Assembly: GCF_018070045.1 (NCBI RefSeq)
Contig: NZ_JAGPYK010000021.1
Location: 1 to 64,000, forward strand
Length of the DNA: 64,000 nt
Origin: Micromonospora sp. U21
GTDB taxonomy: Bacteria; Actinomycetota; Actinomycetes; Mycobacteriales; Micromonosporaceae
Direction: 5' to 3'
The translations under genes were made by a program, and so were the position numbers. Positions within the stretch are counted from its first letter, which is position 1. Each line of letters begins with the position of its first letter. Shown piece after piece: positions 16,703 to 26,883 of the stretch. The notes below the pieces were generated by a model. That model was not told where the DNA came from. It made no database searches and was given only the letters and a program-made list of their open reading frames with translations.

Positions 16703-18106
16703 TCAGACCAGGTATTGAGTGAGATCGCGCTTCAGGAACCTGCCGTGCCCGGCCGCGCCGTGGAAGGCGTTGTCGTCGACCACGACTCGACCACGGGACA
16801 GCACGGTGCAGACCTTTCCGGTCAGCTTCATGCCCTCGTACGCGGAATAGTCCACGTTCATGTGGTGCGTGCTGGCCGAGATGGTCTGCCGGGCTGTCGG
16901 GTCGTACACCGTGATGTCCGCGTCGGCGCCCGGCGCGATGATGCCCTTGCGCGGGTAGAGCCCGAACATCCTGGCGGGCGTGGTCGAGCTGATCTCCACC
17001 CAGCGCGGCAGGGTGATCTCGCCTTTCACGACGCCCTGATAGAGCAGGTCCATCCGGTGCTCGACGCCGGGCATCCCGTTCGGGATCTTGGAGAAGTCTC
17101 CCCGGCCCAACTCCTTCTGGTCCTTGAAGCAGAAGGGGCAGTGGTCGGTGGACACCAGCGACAGGTCGTTGGTGCGCAGGCCCCGCCACAGTTCCGCCTG
17201 GTGCTCCCTGGGGCGCAGCGGGGGAGAGGCGACGTACTTCGCGCCCTCGAAGTCGGGCCTGGCCAGATCCTCCAGCGACAGGAACAGGTACTGCGGGCAG
17301 GTCTCGGCGAACACGTTCTGCCCGGTGTCACGCGCCTGGGTGACCGCGTCCAGGGCGTGCGCGGCGGAGAGGTGCACGATGTACAGCGGCGAGCCGGTGA
17401 CCTTGGCCAGCGCGATCGCCCGCGACGTCGCCTCGCCCTCCAGCTCGGGCGGCCGGGTCAGGCCGTGCTGCACCGGGTCCGTCTGACCGTTGGCCAGCGC
17501 CTGGAGGACGAGCTGGTCGATGGCGATGCCGTTCTCCGCGTGCATCATGATCATCGACCCGGTGTCCCGGGCCTTCTGCATCGCCCGCAGGATCTCCCCG
17601 TCGGTGGCGTAGAAGACCCCCGGATAGGCCATGAACATCTTGAACGTGTTGACGCCCGCGTCGATGCAGGCCTCCATCTCCTTCAGAGACGTGTCGTTGA
17701 CGTCTGAGATGATCATGTGGAACCCGTAGTCGATCGCGCAGTTGCCGTCAGCCTTGCTGTGCCACTTGTCCAGCGCGGACAGCACGGACGTGCCCTTGCC
17801 CTGCACGGCGAAGTCGACGATGGTCGTCGTGCCGCCCCAGGCTGCCGCGATGGTCCCGGTCTCGAAGTTGTCCGCCGAGAACGTGCCGCCGAACGGCATC
17901 TCCATGTGGGTGTGGCCGTCGATGCCGCCCGGCACCACGTACTTCCCGGTGGCGTCGATCACGCGCTCGGCACCGGAAGCCCACTGCTCGGCCAGACCCG
18001 AGTCGGGTGCGGCGAGCGCCGCTATCCGCTCGCCCTCGACCAGCACGTCCGCCGGGGACGCCCCGGTGGCGTTGACGATCGTTCCGTTGCGGATGACGAT
18101 GCTCAC
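16703..18106 (-). CDS. hydA: Dihydropyrimidinase / hydantoinase
   Basis: A 467-residue amidohydrolase. The binuclear zinc site is complete: H65 and H67 in D-G-H-T-H-M-E, the lysine expected to be carbamylated (K156 in F-K-M-F-M-A-Y), H189 in M-M-H-A-E-N-G, H245 in I-V-H-L-S-A-A-H and D321 in S-T-D-H-C-P-F. The enzyme opens the ring of dihydrouracil, dihydrothymine or hydantoins to N-carbamoyl amino acids. Start GTG 18106 overlaps the stop of the upstream ureidopropionase gene (GTGA). The product feeds beta-ureidopropionase encoded immediately before it. Confidence 0.93.
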   Translation of the reverse strand: MSIVIRNGTIVNATGASPADVLVEGERIAALAAPDSGLAEQWASGAERVIDATGKYVVPGGIDGHTHMEMPFGGTFSADNFETGTIAAAWGGTTTIVDFAVQGKGTSVLSALDKWHSKADGNCAIDYGFHMIISDVNDTSLKEMEACIDAGVNTFKMFMAYPGVFYATDGEILRAMQKARDTGSMIMMHAENGIAIDQLVLQALANGQTDPVQHGLTRPPELEGEATSRAIALAKVTGSPLYIVHLSAAHALDAVTQARDTGQNVFAETCPQYLFLSLEDLARPDFEGAKYVASPPLRPREHQAELWRGLRTNDLSLVSTDHCPFCFKDQKELGRGDFSKIPNGMPGVEHRMDLLYQGVVKGEITLPRWVEISSTTPARMFGLYPRKGIIAPGADADITVYDPTARQTISASTHHMNVDYSAYEGMKLTGKVCTVLSRGRVVVDDNAFHGAAGHGRFLKRDLTQYLV

Positions 18107-18941
18107 GGCTTCACCAGCGATTCGTACGTGTCGGGACGGCGGTCGCGGTAGAAGGCCCACAGGTCACGGACCTCGGCCAGCTTGTCCATGTCCAGGTCGC
18201 GGACGACGACCTCCGCCTCGCTGTCCGACGCCGCGTCGCCGATGAGTTGCCCGCGCGGGTCCACGAAGTACGACTGGCCGTAGAAGTCGTTGTCGCCCAA
18301 CGGTTCCACGCCGACCCGGTTGATCGCGCCGACGTAGTACTCGTTGGCGACCGCGGCAGCGGGCTGCTCCAGCCGCCACAGGTACTCCGACAGGCCGCGG
18401 CTGGTCGCCGACGGGTTGAAAACGATCTTCGCGCCGGCCAGGCCGAGCGCCCGCCAGCCCTCGGGGAAGTGCCGCTCGTAGCAGATGTAGACGCCGATGC
18501 GCCCCACGGCGGTGTCGAACACCGGATAGCCGAGGTTCCCCGGCCGGAAGTAGAACTTCTCCCAGAACCCCTTCACCTGCGGAATGTGGTTCTTCCGGTG
18601 CTTGCCGAGGTAGGTGCCGTCAGCGTCGATCACCGCGGCGGTGTTGTAGTAGACACCGGGCTGCTCCTGCTCGTACATCGGCACGATCAACACCACGCCG
18701 TGCTGCTCGGCGACCTCGCGCATCAGCGCGGTCGTCGGCCCGTCCGGGATGGCCTCGGTGTACGAGTAGTAGTCCGCGTCCTGGATCTGGCAGAAGTACG
18801 GGCCGTAGAACAACTCCTGCAGGCAGACCACCTGTGCGCCCTGCGAGGCGGCGCTGCGGATGGCCTCGACCGCGTTGGCGATCATCGACTCCTTGTCGCC
18901 GGTCCACTTCTGCTGCACCAGCCCGGCTCGGATGATGTTGC

Positions 18942-18945
<4 letters not shown>
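18103..18945 (-). CDS. pydC: Beta-ureidopropionase / N-carbamoyl-amino-acid hydrolase (nitrilase superfamily)
   Basis: A 280-residue carbon-nitrogen hydrolase with the Glu-Lys-Cys triad: E44 in C-L-Q-E-L-F-Y-G, K118 in K-H-R-K-N-H-I-P, C155 in I-C-Y-E-R-H-F-P. The K-N-H-I-P-x-V motif and the F-Y-F-R-P-G-N segment are shared with beta-ureidopropionases and N-carbamoylputrescine amidases. Together with the dihydropyrimidinase it would yield beta-alanine or 3-aminoisobutyrate plus CO2 and ammonia. A GGGGGAG ribosome site precedes ATG 18945, which overlaps the permease stop. N-carbamoyl-D-amino-acid hydrolase activity in hydantoin use is the alternative. Confidence 0.88.
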
Positions 18946-20498
<1,553 letters not shown>

Positions 20499-20737
20499 CG
20501 GTCACCTCCCTGTCACGCTGCCGCAACAGCGACCGTCCAACCGGCGCGTGCTGCGGGTGGGGGCGGATCAGCACGATCTTTATCTCGGAATGGTGGGTGC
20601 CCCGGACCCGCCACGGGCAGCGGCAAAGTGTCCACGCTTGCCATGATCGGGGCACACTCTGTCCACGGGCATGCCCGCACGGAGCTGTCAATCGCCACGG
20701 CGGATGGATTCGGGCCGTCTGCCGGACCCTTGACCCG
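20499..20737 (-). promoter_or_regulatory. Upstream region of the NCS1 operon with 12-base palindrome
   Basis: This 239-base gap has no gene. On the minus strand a TTGACA box lies at 20691-20686, followed by a perfect palindrome CGGGCATGCCCG at 20666-20677. The words TGTCCAC and CACACTCTGTCCAC are repeated around 20627-20665. These are reasonable promoter and operator candidates for the catabolic operon. The obvious regulator is the PucR-family protein encoded immediately upstream on the same strand. No -10 at good spacing could be fixed, so the promoter assignment is tentative. Confidence 0.35.
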
Positions 20738-22342
20738 TCACGCGTCGTCGAGTTCGTGCACCAGCAGCGCCACGTACAACGACAACATCGACTCCGGGTC
20801 CTCCAGCGACACCCCGAGCACCTGCGCGATCCGCGACAGCTGCTGGTAGTAGGCCGTGCGTGACAGGTGCGCGGCGCCGGCCGCCGCCGACTTGTTCCCG
20901 CCCTGCTCGCAGAAGCAGCGCAGCAGCTCCACGAGCCGGCTGCCCTGGCTGTCATCGCGCGCCAACAGGGGCCCGAGTTCCCGGTGAGCGAAGGCCCGGA
21001 CACGCTCGTCCTCGCGCAGCAGGTGCAGCAGGCCACGCAGTCGCACGTCGTCCAGCCGGTGGTAGACCTGGGCGCCGGGGGAGCGTAGCGCGGCACCGGC
21101 GACGTGTGCGGCCTCGCCAAGACTGCGCCGCACATCGGACACCTGCGACACCGTCGTGCCGACGGCCACCACCACGGCACTGGCGGCCGAGCGGTGAACT
21201 TCTCTGGCCAACCGTCGCAGGATCGCATCGACCTCCGCCTGCGCCGGCAACGACAACAGCGCGCGCACGCTGGTGTCGTCCACGACGCCCACCAACGCCG
21301 GCACACTCACCCGTCGCGCGGCCAACGCGGTGGCCTCCGCGAGGTCCCGCAACACCTCCTGCGTGGCCAGTGCGGGGGCGCGCGGCGTGATGCTCCCCGG
21401 TCGGATCGCCACCCCGACCAGTTTCCGCCGCTCCAGCGCAACGCCCAACGCGGCCGCCCGGGTGGTCAGATCAGCAGGAGGCAGGGCCTGGCCGAGCAGT
21501 TGCGCGAGCAACATCCGGTGCGTCTGCCGCTCCAGGCTCTCCCGATCCCGCGCCACGAGCCGGTGCACCGCCAGTGCCGACGCGGCCCGCTCCGCGACCA
21601 CCACGTGACGGTGCGGGGGAGGGGCCGGCGAGAGCAGAACCAGCCGTCCCCAGTCGGCGCCCTGCGCGCCGACCGCGGTGATCAGCCAGCCGGCTTCCTC
21701 GTCGTAGGCGGTCCGTTGGGACACCGCCACGGACCGGGATCGCTGCCCCCAGTCGGTCAGCAGCTCGATCGGGTCCTGCCCGGCCGCGTCGTACGCGAGC
21801 ACGTCGTGCCCCAGCGTCTCCAGGACGACCGGCAGCCCGGAGATCCTCGCGACCTCGCGCAACACCTCGGCTGGCTCCGCCCCGGCGACCGTGAGCGTGG
21901 TGAACGTCTCGTGCACCTGCTCAGCCGCCCGCAGCTCGGCGAGCTGCGCGTCCACGATCAACGCCACGACCGCCTCCGTGACGGACACGAACTGGGTCTC
22001 CCGGGCCAGCGTGATCAAGGGAAGTCTGTGTCGTTCCGCAGCGGCCACCAGCGCGTCCGGCACGTGGTCGCTCCAGCGCCGGACCAGCTCCACCACGAGC
22101 CCCGCCGCGCCGACCGCGGCCAGGTCGTCCACGTACGCCGTCAGTGCCGTTTCCTCGTCCGGCAGCGCGATGCCGGTGGTCAGCACGAGCTCGCCGCCGC
22201 GCAGCAGATGAGCGATGTCGGCGACCTCCGCCGCATGAACCCAGCGGACGGGCCGCTGCAGGCCATCGGACCCCGCGACGACGCGCGGCCGGCCGCGCCG
22301 GATCACGGGCAGCGCCACTGCTTCTGCGACCGTCGGGTACAT
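20738..22342 (-). CDS. pucR: PucR-family transcriptional regulator
   Basis: A 534-residue protein with the PucR N-terminal ligand domain (about 1-130, with G-G-E-L-V-L-T-T-G), a central GGDEF-like/CdaR segment and a C-terminal PucR-type helix-turn-helix (about 470-525). PucR proteins control purine and pyrimidine catabolism. Start ATG 22342 follows GGGAGG; the longer upstream reading has no ribosome site. It stands between the minus-strand transport/hydrolysis genes and the plus-strand aminotransferase genes, so it probably controls both arms. Confidence 0.9.
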   Translation of the reverse strand: MYPTVAEAVALPVIRRGRPRVVAGSDGLQRPVRWVHAAEVADIAHLLRGGELVLTTGIALPDEETALTAYVDDLAAVGAAGLVVELVRRWSDHVPDALVAAAERHRLPLITLARETQFVSVTEAVVALIVDAQLAELRAAEQVHETFTTLTVAGAEPAEVLREVARISGLPVVLETLGHDVLAYDAAGQDPIELLTDWGQRSRSVAVSQRTAYDEEAGWLITAVGAQGADWGRLVLLSPAPPPHRHVVVAERAASALAVHRLVARDRESLERQTHRMLLAQLLGQALPPADLTTRAAALGVALERRKLVGVAIRPGSITPRAPALATQEVLRDLAEATALAARRVSVPALVGVVDDTSVRALLSLPAQAEVDAILRRLAREVHRSAASAVVVAVGTTVSQVSDVRRSLGEAAHVAGAALRSPGAQVYHRLDDVRLRGLLHLLREDERVRAFAHRELGPLLARDDSQGSRLVELLRCFCEQGGNKSAAAGAAHLSRTAYYQQLSRIAQVLGVSLEDPESMLSLYVALLVHELDDA

Positions 22343-22466
22343 GCCGCCTCCCCTGGGGGGTTGCACACAACGTAGCGCCATCGATGCCGACCCGTACAGG
22401 TTGTCGGTGGCGGCGACCACCGAAGTCTCGGGACACTCGGCTGAGGTACGAGATACGGAGGACGCG
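22343..22466. promoter_or_regulatory. Divergent pucR / aminotransferase intergenic region
   Basis: These 124 bases separate divergent starts. The only regular features I see are TTGCACACAA (about 22362-22371) and an imperfect inverted pair, CCGAC against GTCGG, at about 22388-22409. Either could be a regulator site but neither is convincing. The aminotransferase ribosome site GGAGGA lies at its right end. Confidence 0.3.
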
Positions 22467-23756
22467 ATGGCGCATCGGGAGTTGTTGCATCGACACCGGT
22501 CCGTGCTGCCGAAGTGGCTGGCCCTCTATTACGAGGAGCCGATTGAGATCGCCAGCGCGCACGGTCGCCGGGTGACCGATCGCGAGGGCCGCACGTACCT
22601 CGACTTCTTCGGCGGCATTCTCACCAACTCGGTCGGCTACGACGTGGCCGAGATCAGCGACGCGGTCCGCTCGCAGCTCGACACCGGCGTGCTGCACTCC
22701 TCGACGCTGTACCTGATCGAGTCGCAGGTCGAGCTCGCCGAGAAGATCGCGCACCTGTCCGGAATCCCGGACGCGAAGGTGTTCTTCACGAACTCGGGTA
22801 CGGAGGCCAACGAGACCGCGTTGATGCTCGCCACGCAGCACCGCCGCAGCGGGCAGGTGCTCGCCCTGCGCAACTCGTACCACGGGCGCGCGTTCGCCAC
22901 CGTCGCGATCACCGGCATCCGCGGCTGGTCGGCCAGTGAGCTCAGCCCGATCAAGGTGAGCTGGGTGCACGGTGGCTACCGGTACCGCAGCCCCTTCAAG
23001 GACCTGTCGGACGCCGATTACGTCAAGGCGTGCGTCGCCGACCTGCGCGAGGTGATCGAGACCGCGACCGCCGGCGACGTGGCGTGCATGATCGTCGAGC
23101 CGATCCAGGGCGTGGGCGGTTTCGCCTCCCCGCCCGACGGCCTGTTCCGCGAGTTCAAGAAGGTGCTCGACGAGTACGGCATCCTGCTCGTCTCCGACGA
23201 GGTCCAGACCGGTTGGGGCCGTACGGGCGAGCACTTCTGGGGCATCCAGGCGCACGACGTCGTGCCGGACGCGATGACCTTCGCCAAGGGACTCGGCAAT
23301 GGTCTGGCGATCGGCGGTGTCGTCGCGCGCGCGGAACTCATGGACTGCCTGCAGGCCAACTCGATCTCCACCTTCGGTGGCAACCCGATCTCCACCGCGG
23401 GGGCCCTCGCCACCCTCAACTACCTCCTCGACCACGACCTGCAGGCGAACGCCGCGAAGCTGGGAAACCGCCTGATCCACGGCCTTCGCTCGGTCGCCGC
23501 GACGCATCCGGTGGTCGGCGACGTACGCGGCAGGGGTCTGATGCTCGCCCTCGAGTTCGTCGGCCCGGCCGGCGAACCCGATCCCGCGGCCGCGGCCGCC
23601 CTGCTGGAGGAGGCGCGCAGTCGCGGACTGCTGGTCGGCAAGGGCGGCCTGCACGGCAACGTGATCCGGCTGGCGCCGCCGATGACGCTCACCGAGGACG
23701 AGGCCGACGAGGCGCTGGACATCCTCGCCGAGGCCATTGAGGCGGTGTCGGCATGA
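22467..23756 (+). CDS. Class-III aminotransferase (beta-alanine / 3-aminoisobutyrate transaminase)
   Basis: A 429-residue fold-type I PLP enzyme. The PLP-binding lysine is K274 in T-F-A-K-G-L-G-N-G, and D244 in S-D-E-V-Q-T-G-W-G-R-T-G contacts the pyridine nitrogen. Other motifs are N-S-G-T-E-A-N-E-T-A and S-Y-H-G-R. The similarity pattern resembles alanine-glyoxylate aminotransferase 2 and beta-alanine aminotransferases. In this cluster its expected job is to convert the beta-amino acid released by the ureidopropionase into malonate or methylmalonate semialdehyde, the substrate of the next gene, which overlaps it by four bases. GGAGGA precedes the ATG. Confidence 0.88.
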   Translation: MAHRELLHRHRSVLPKWLALYYEEPIEIASAHGRRVTDREGRTYLDFFGGILTNSVGYDVAEISDAVRSQLDTGVLHSSTLYLIESQVELAEKIAHLSGIPDAKVFFTNSGTEANETALMLATQHRRSGQVLALRNSYHGRAFATVAITGIRGWSASELSPIKVSWVHGGYRYRSPFKDLSDADYVKACVADLREVIETATAGDVACMIVEPIQGVGGFASPPDGLFREFKKVLDEYGILLVSDEVQTGWGRTGEHFWGIQAHDVVPDAMTFAKGLGNGLAIGGVVARAELMDCLQANSISTFGGNPISTAGALATLNYLLDHDLQANAAKLGNRLIHGLRSVAATHPVVGDVRGRGLMLALEFVGPAGEPDPAAAAALLEEARSRGLLVGKGGLHGNVIRLAPPMTLTEDEADEALDILAEAIEAVSA

Positions 23757-25243
23757 GGATCACGCACCGGATCGGCGGCAAGGCATGGACCGGCATCGCC
23801 CAGCGCACGGGTGACGTGTACGACCCCGCGACGGGTCAGGTCGGCGGGAAGGTCGATTTCGCCAGCGCCTTCGACGTCGACGAGGCGGTCACCGCCGCCC
23901 GCGAAGCCTTCTCCCGGTGGCGCAACGCCTCCCTCGCCCAACGCGCGAACGTGATGTTCGCGTTCCGCGAACTGCTCAACGCCCGCAAGTCCGACCTCGC
24001 CGAGATCATCACCGCCGAGCACGGCAAGGTGCTCTCCGACGCGGCGGGCGAGATACAGCGTGCGCTGGAGGCGGTGGAGTTCGCCTGCGGCATCCCTCAG
24101 TTGCTCAAGGGCGGATTCAGCGAGAACGCCTCGACCAGGGTGGACGTGTACTCGATCCAGCAGCCGCTCGGCGTGGTCGGGGTGATCTCCCCGTTCAACT
24201 TCCCGGCGATGGTGCCGCTGTGGTTCGTGCCCAACGCCATCGCCTGCGGCAACACCGTGGTGCTGAAGCCGAGCGAGAAGGACCCCTCCGCGGCGAACTT
24301 CCTGGCGGATCTCTTCGCCGAGGCCGGGCTACCCGATGGCGTGTTCAACGTCGTGCACGGCGACAAGGAGGCGGTCGACCGGATCCTCGAGCATCCGCAG
24401 GTCAAGGCGGTCTCGTTCGTCGGGTCGACGCCGATCGCCCGGTACGTCTACGAAACCGGAACGCGCAACGGCAAGCGGGTGCAGGCGCTCGGCGGCGCGA
24501 AGAACCACATGGTCGTGCTGCCCGACGCCGACCTCGACCTCGCCGCGGACGCCGCCGTCTCGGCCGGTTTCGGCTCGGCCGGTGAGCGCTGCATGGCGAT
24601 CTCCGTCGTCGTGGCCGTGAACCCGGTCGGCGACGAGCTGGTCGGCAAGATCAGCGAGCGGATCGCCGGAGTGCATGTCGGCGACGGCCGCCGCCCGGGC
24701 TGCGAGATGGGACCCTTGGTCACCGGGGCGCACCGCGACCGGGTGCGGTCATATCTGGACGCCGGCCGGTCCGCGGGCGCGACGCTGGTGGTCGACGGAC
24801 GCGGTCAACCGATCGACGGCGACGACGCCGGCTTCTGGCTGGGGCCGACACTCTTCGACCACGTCGACGTGGACATGTCCATCTACACCGACGAGATCTT
24901 CGGTCCGGTGCTCTCGGTGGTACGGGCTCCCAGCTACGACGCGGCGGTCGACGTGGTGAACGCCAACCCGTACGGGAACGGCACCGCCATCTTCACCAAC
25001 GACGGCGGCGCCGCCCGGCGGTACCAGAATGAAATCGAGATCGGCATGGTCGGCGTCAACGTGGCGATCCCGGTTCCGGTCTCCTACTACTCGTTCGGGG
25101 GGTGGAAGGACTCACTGTTCGGTGACTCGCACGCGTACGGGCCGCACGGCGTGCACTTCTTCACCAGGGCCAAGGTGGTCACCAGCAGGTGGCTCGACCC
25201 GTCCCACGGCGGCGTGAACCTCGGCTTCCCACAGAACACCTGA
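23753..25243 (+). CDS. mmsA: CoA-acylating (methyl)malonate-semialdehyde dehydrogenase
   Basis: A 496-residue aldehyde dehydrogenase of the MmsA/IolA type. It carries the nucleophile C280 in G-S-A-G-E-R-C-M-A-I-S, the NAD-binding F-V-G-S-T-P-I-A and P-F-N-F-P-A-M-V-P-L-W. The usual general-base Glu of hydrolytic aldehyde dehydrogenases is replaced by A-L-G-G-A-K-N-H, as expected for CoA-dependent members. It turns malonate semialdehyde into acetyl-CoA or methylmalonate semialdehyde into propionyl-CoA, finishing uracil or thymine breakdown. Valine and inositol pathways use the same enzyme, but the operon context favours pyrimidines. Confidence 0.92.
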   Translation: MRITHRIGGKAWTGIAQRTGDVYDPATGQVGGKVDFASAFDVDEAVTAAREAFSRWRNASLAQRANVMFAFRELLNARKSDLAEIITAEHGKVLSDAAGEIQRALEAVEFACGIPQLLKGGFSENASTRVDVYSIQQPLGVVGVISPFNFPAMVPLWFVPNAIACGNTVVLKPSEKDPSAANFLADLFAEAGLPDGVFNVVHGDKEAVDRILEHPQVKAVSFVGSTPIARYVYETGTRNGKRVQALGGAKNHMVVLPDADLDLAADAAVSAGFGSAGERCMAISVVVAVNPVGDELVGKISERIAGVHVGDGRRPGCEMGPLVTGAHRDRVRSYLDAGRSAGATLVVDGRGQPIDGDDAGFWLGPTLFDHVDVDMSIYTDEIFGPVLSVVRAPSYDAAVDVVNANPYGNGTAIFTNDGGAARRYQNEIEIGMVGVNVAIPVPVSYYSFGGWKDSLFGDSHAYGPHGVHFFTRAKVVTSRWLDPSHGGVNLGFPQNT

Positions 25244-25269
25244 TCAGCTCGACAGCCCCGCCGGGCCTC

Positions 25270-25596
25270 CTACCGGAGGCTCGAGGCCGGCGGCGAGTCG
25301 GCGAGTTCCGCGATCACCTCGGCGTGACAGCGCTCCGGCACACACCAGCAGCCGAGCCGGCGCCCGCGCAGTTCCGGCAGGAGGGCGAGCAGTTCGGGGC
25401 TGTCGAGCAGGTACGCACGGTACTTCTCGACGACCTCGTCCCGGGTGCCGTCCGGGCCCGGGCGGTACGGGCTGGACAACGGGGAGCGGGGGAGCTGCCA
25501 GCCGCCGCGGTACATGGCGCGCCCGACGTAGACCACGTCGGCGTACGCCGGGTCGTCGCGGTGGCCCTTCAGGTTGACTACTGTGGTTGCCCGCAT
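25270..25596 (-). CDS. DUF4326 domain protein (intact copy)
   Basis: A 108-residue protein starting at ATG 25596 after GAGGAG. It begins T-T-V-V-N-L-K-G and ends with the DUF4326 cysteine motif G-C-W-C-V-P-E-R-C-H followed by A-E-V-I-A-E-L-A. The function of the family is unknown; phage genomes and actinobacteria carry it. The Cys/His set could bind a metal. A hairpin GCCTCC-TACC-GGAGGC (25265-25280) overlaps the stop codon. A truncated copy lies 10 kb upstream at 15028-15237 in the same orientation. It sits between the pyrimidine genes and an MFS gene and has no visible link to either. Confidence 0.78.
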   Translation of the reverse strand: MRATTVVNLKGHRDDPAYADVVYVGRAMYRGGWQLPRSPLSSPYRPGPDGTRDEVVEKYRAYLLDSPELLALLPELRGRRLGCWCVPERCHAEVIAELADSPPASSLR

Positions 25597-25680
25597 GGCT
25601 CGGCTCCTCGCTTCTCCCCGGCGAACGGTAGTCGGGTCGATCCGCGCCCGGCCAGCCTGCCGGTGGGCCAGACTGCACGG

Positions 25681-26871
25681 GTGAGAGTCACCGCGCTCAC
25701 CATCCGGTGGACGCCGTGGCGGTTCGTGACCGCCTTCGGTGTGGTCAGCCTGCTGTCGGACGTGGTGTACGAGGGCGCCCGGTCGGTCATCGGCCCCTAT
25801 CTGGCCACCTTCGGCGCGTCCGCGACCGTCGTCGGGCTGGTCACCGGCGCCGGCGAGGCGACCGCCCTGGCCGGGCGGCTGGCCACCGGACCCCTCGCGG
25901 ACCGGACCCGCGCCTACTGGCCGCTCGTCCTGGTCGGCTATGCCGTGACCATGGTCGCCGTGCCCACTCTCGGGCTGACCACCGCGCTGTGGCTGGCTGC
26001 GGCGCTGTTCGTCGCGGAGCGCGCCGGCAAGGCGATCCGCGGCCCGGCGAGGGATGTCATGCTCTCGAACGCCGCCGCGGCAGTCGGCCGCGGCAAGGGC
26101 TTCGCCGTCCATGAGGCGCTCGACCAGACCGGCGGCGTGGCCGGGCCGCTGCTGGTCGCCGCCGTACTGGCCGCCACCGCCCACAACTACCGGCCCGCGT
26201 TCCTCGCCCTGGCCGTACCCGCCGTGGCGGCGATGCTCCTGCTGCTGTGGCTACGCGCCGGCGTGCCCGACCCACGCCGCTTCGAACCGGGCCCTCGACC
26301 CGGCGCGGCACCCGCTCCGCCGGGCGGCCGGCTGCCCCGGGTGTTCTGGACCTATCTGGCGTTCACGGCGATGACCACGGCCGGCTTCGCCACCTTCGGG
26401 GTGCTCAGCTTCCACCTCGCCACCCGGCACGTCGTACCGCTGGCGGTGATCCCGGTCGTGTACGCCGCCGCGATGGGCGTCGACGCGCTCGCCGCGCTGG
26501 CCTCCGGGTGGCTGTACGACCGGGCCGGCGTCCGGGTACTGGCCGCGGTGCCTGTGCTGACCGCCCTGATCCCGCTGGCTGCCTTCACCACGACCCCGGC
26601 GATCGCAGTCGCCGGAGTCCTGGCCTGGGGCGCGGTGCTCGGCATCCAGGAATCCACCATGCGGGCGACCATCGCCGACATCGTCCCCGCCGCGCGGCGG
26701 GGCACCGCGTACGGCACTTTCGCCGCCGGGTTGGGCGCGGCGACGCTGGTCGGCGGGCTGCTCACCGGCGCCCTCTACGACTACTCCATCACCGCGGTGA
26801 TCGTCACCGTGGTCGGCATCCAGGCCGTCGCCCTGGCCCTGTTCCTCGCCATCGTTCGACCGGCGACCTGA
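25681..26871 (+). CDS. Major facilitator superfamily transporter
   Basis: A 396-residue membrane protein with about 11-12 helices. The cytoplasmic loop R-L-A-T-G-P-L-A-D-R-T-R-A between helices 2 and 3 corresponds to the MFS signature. K-A-I-R-G-P-A-R-D and H-E-A-L-D-Q-T-G-G-V-A-G-P-L resemble a subgroup often annotated as MFS efflux proteins. The substrate is unknown. GTG 25681 is taken as the start because the preceding bases are the conserved stretch shared with the 15 kb copy and contain no coding signal; no strong ribosome site is seen. It converges on the acyl-CoA dehydrogenase gene with only 12 bases between stops. Confidence 0.82.
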   Translation: MRVTALTIRWTPWRFVTAFGVVSLLSDVVYEGARSVIGPYLATFGASATVVGLVTGAGEATALAGRLATGPLADRTRAYWPLVLVGYAVTMVAVPTLGLTTALWLAAALFVAERAGKAIRGPARDVMLSNAAAAVGRGKGFAVHEALDQTGGVAGPLLVAAVLAATAHNYRPAFLALAVPAVAAMLLLLWLRAGVPDPRRFEPGPRPGAAPAPPGGRLPRVFWTYLAFTAMTTAGFATFGVLSFHLATRHVVPLAVIPVVYAAAMGVDALAALASGWLYDRAGVRVLAAVPVLTALIPLAAFTTTPAIAVAGVLAWGAVLGIQESTMRATIADIVPAARRGTAYGTFAAGLGAATLVGGLLTGALYDYSITAVIVTVVGIQAVALALFLAIVRPAT

Positions 26872-26883
26872 CGCAACCTCTTG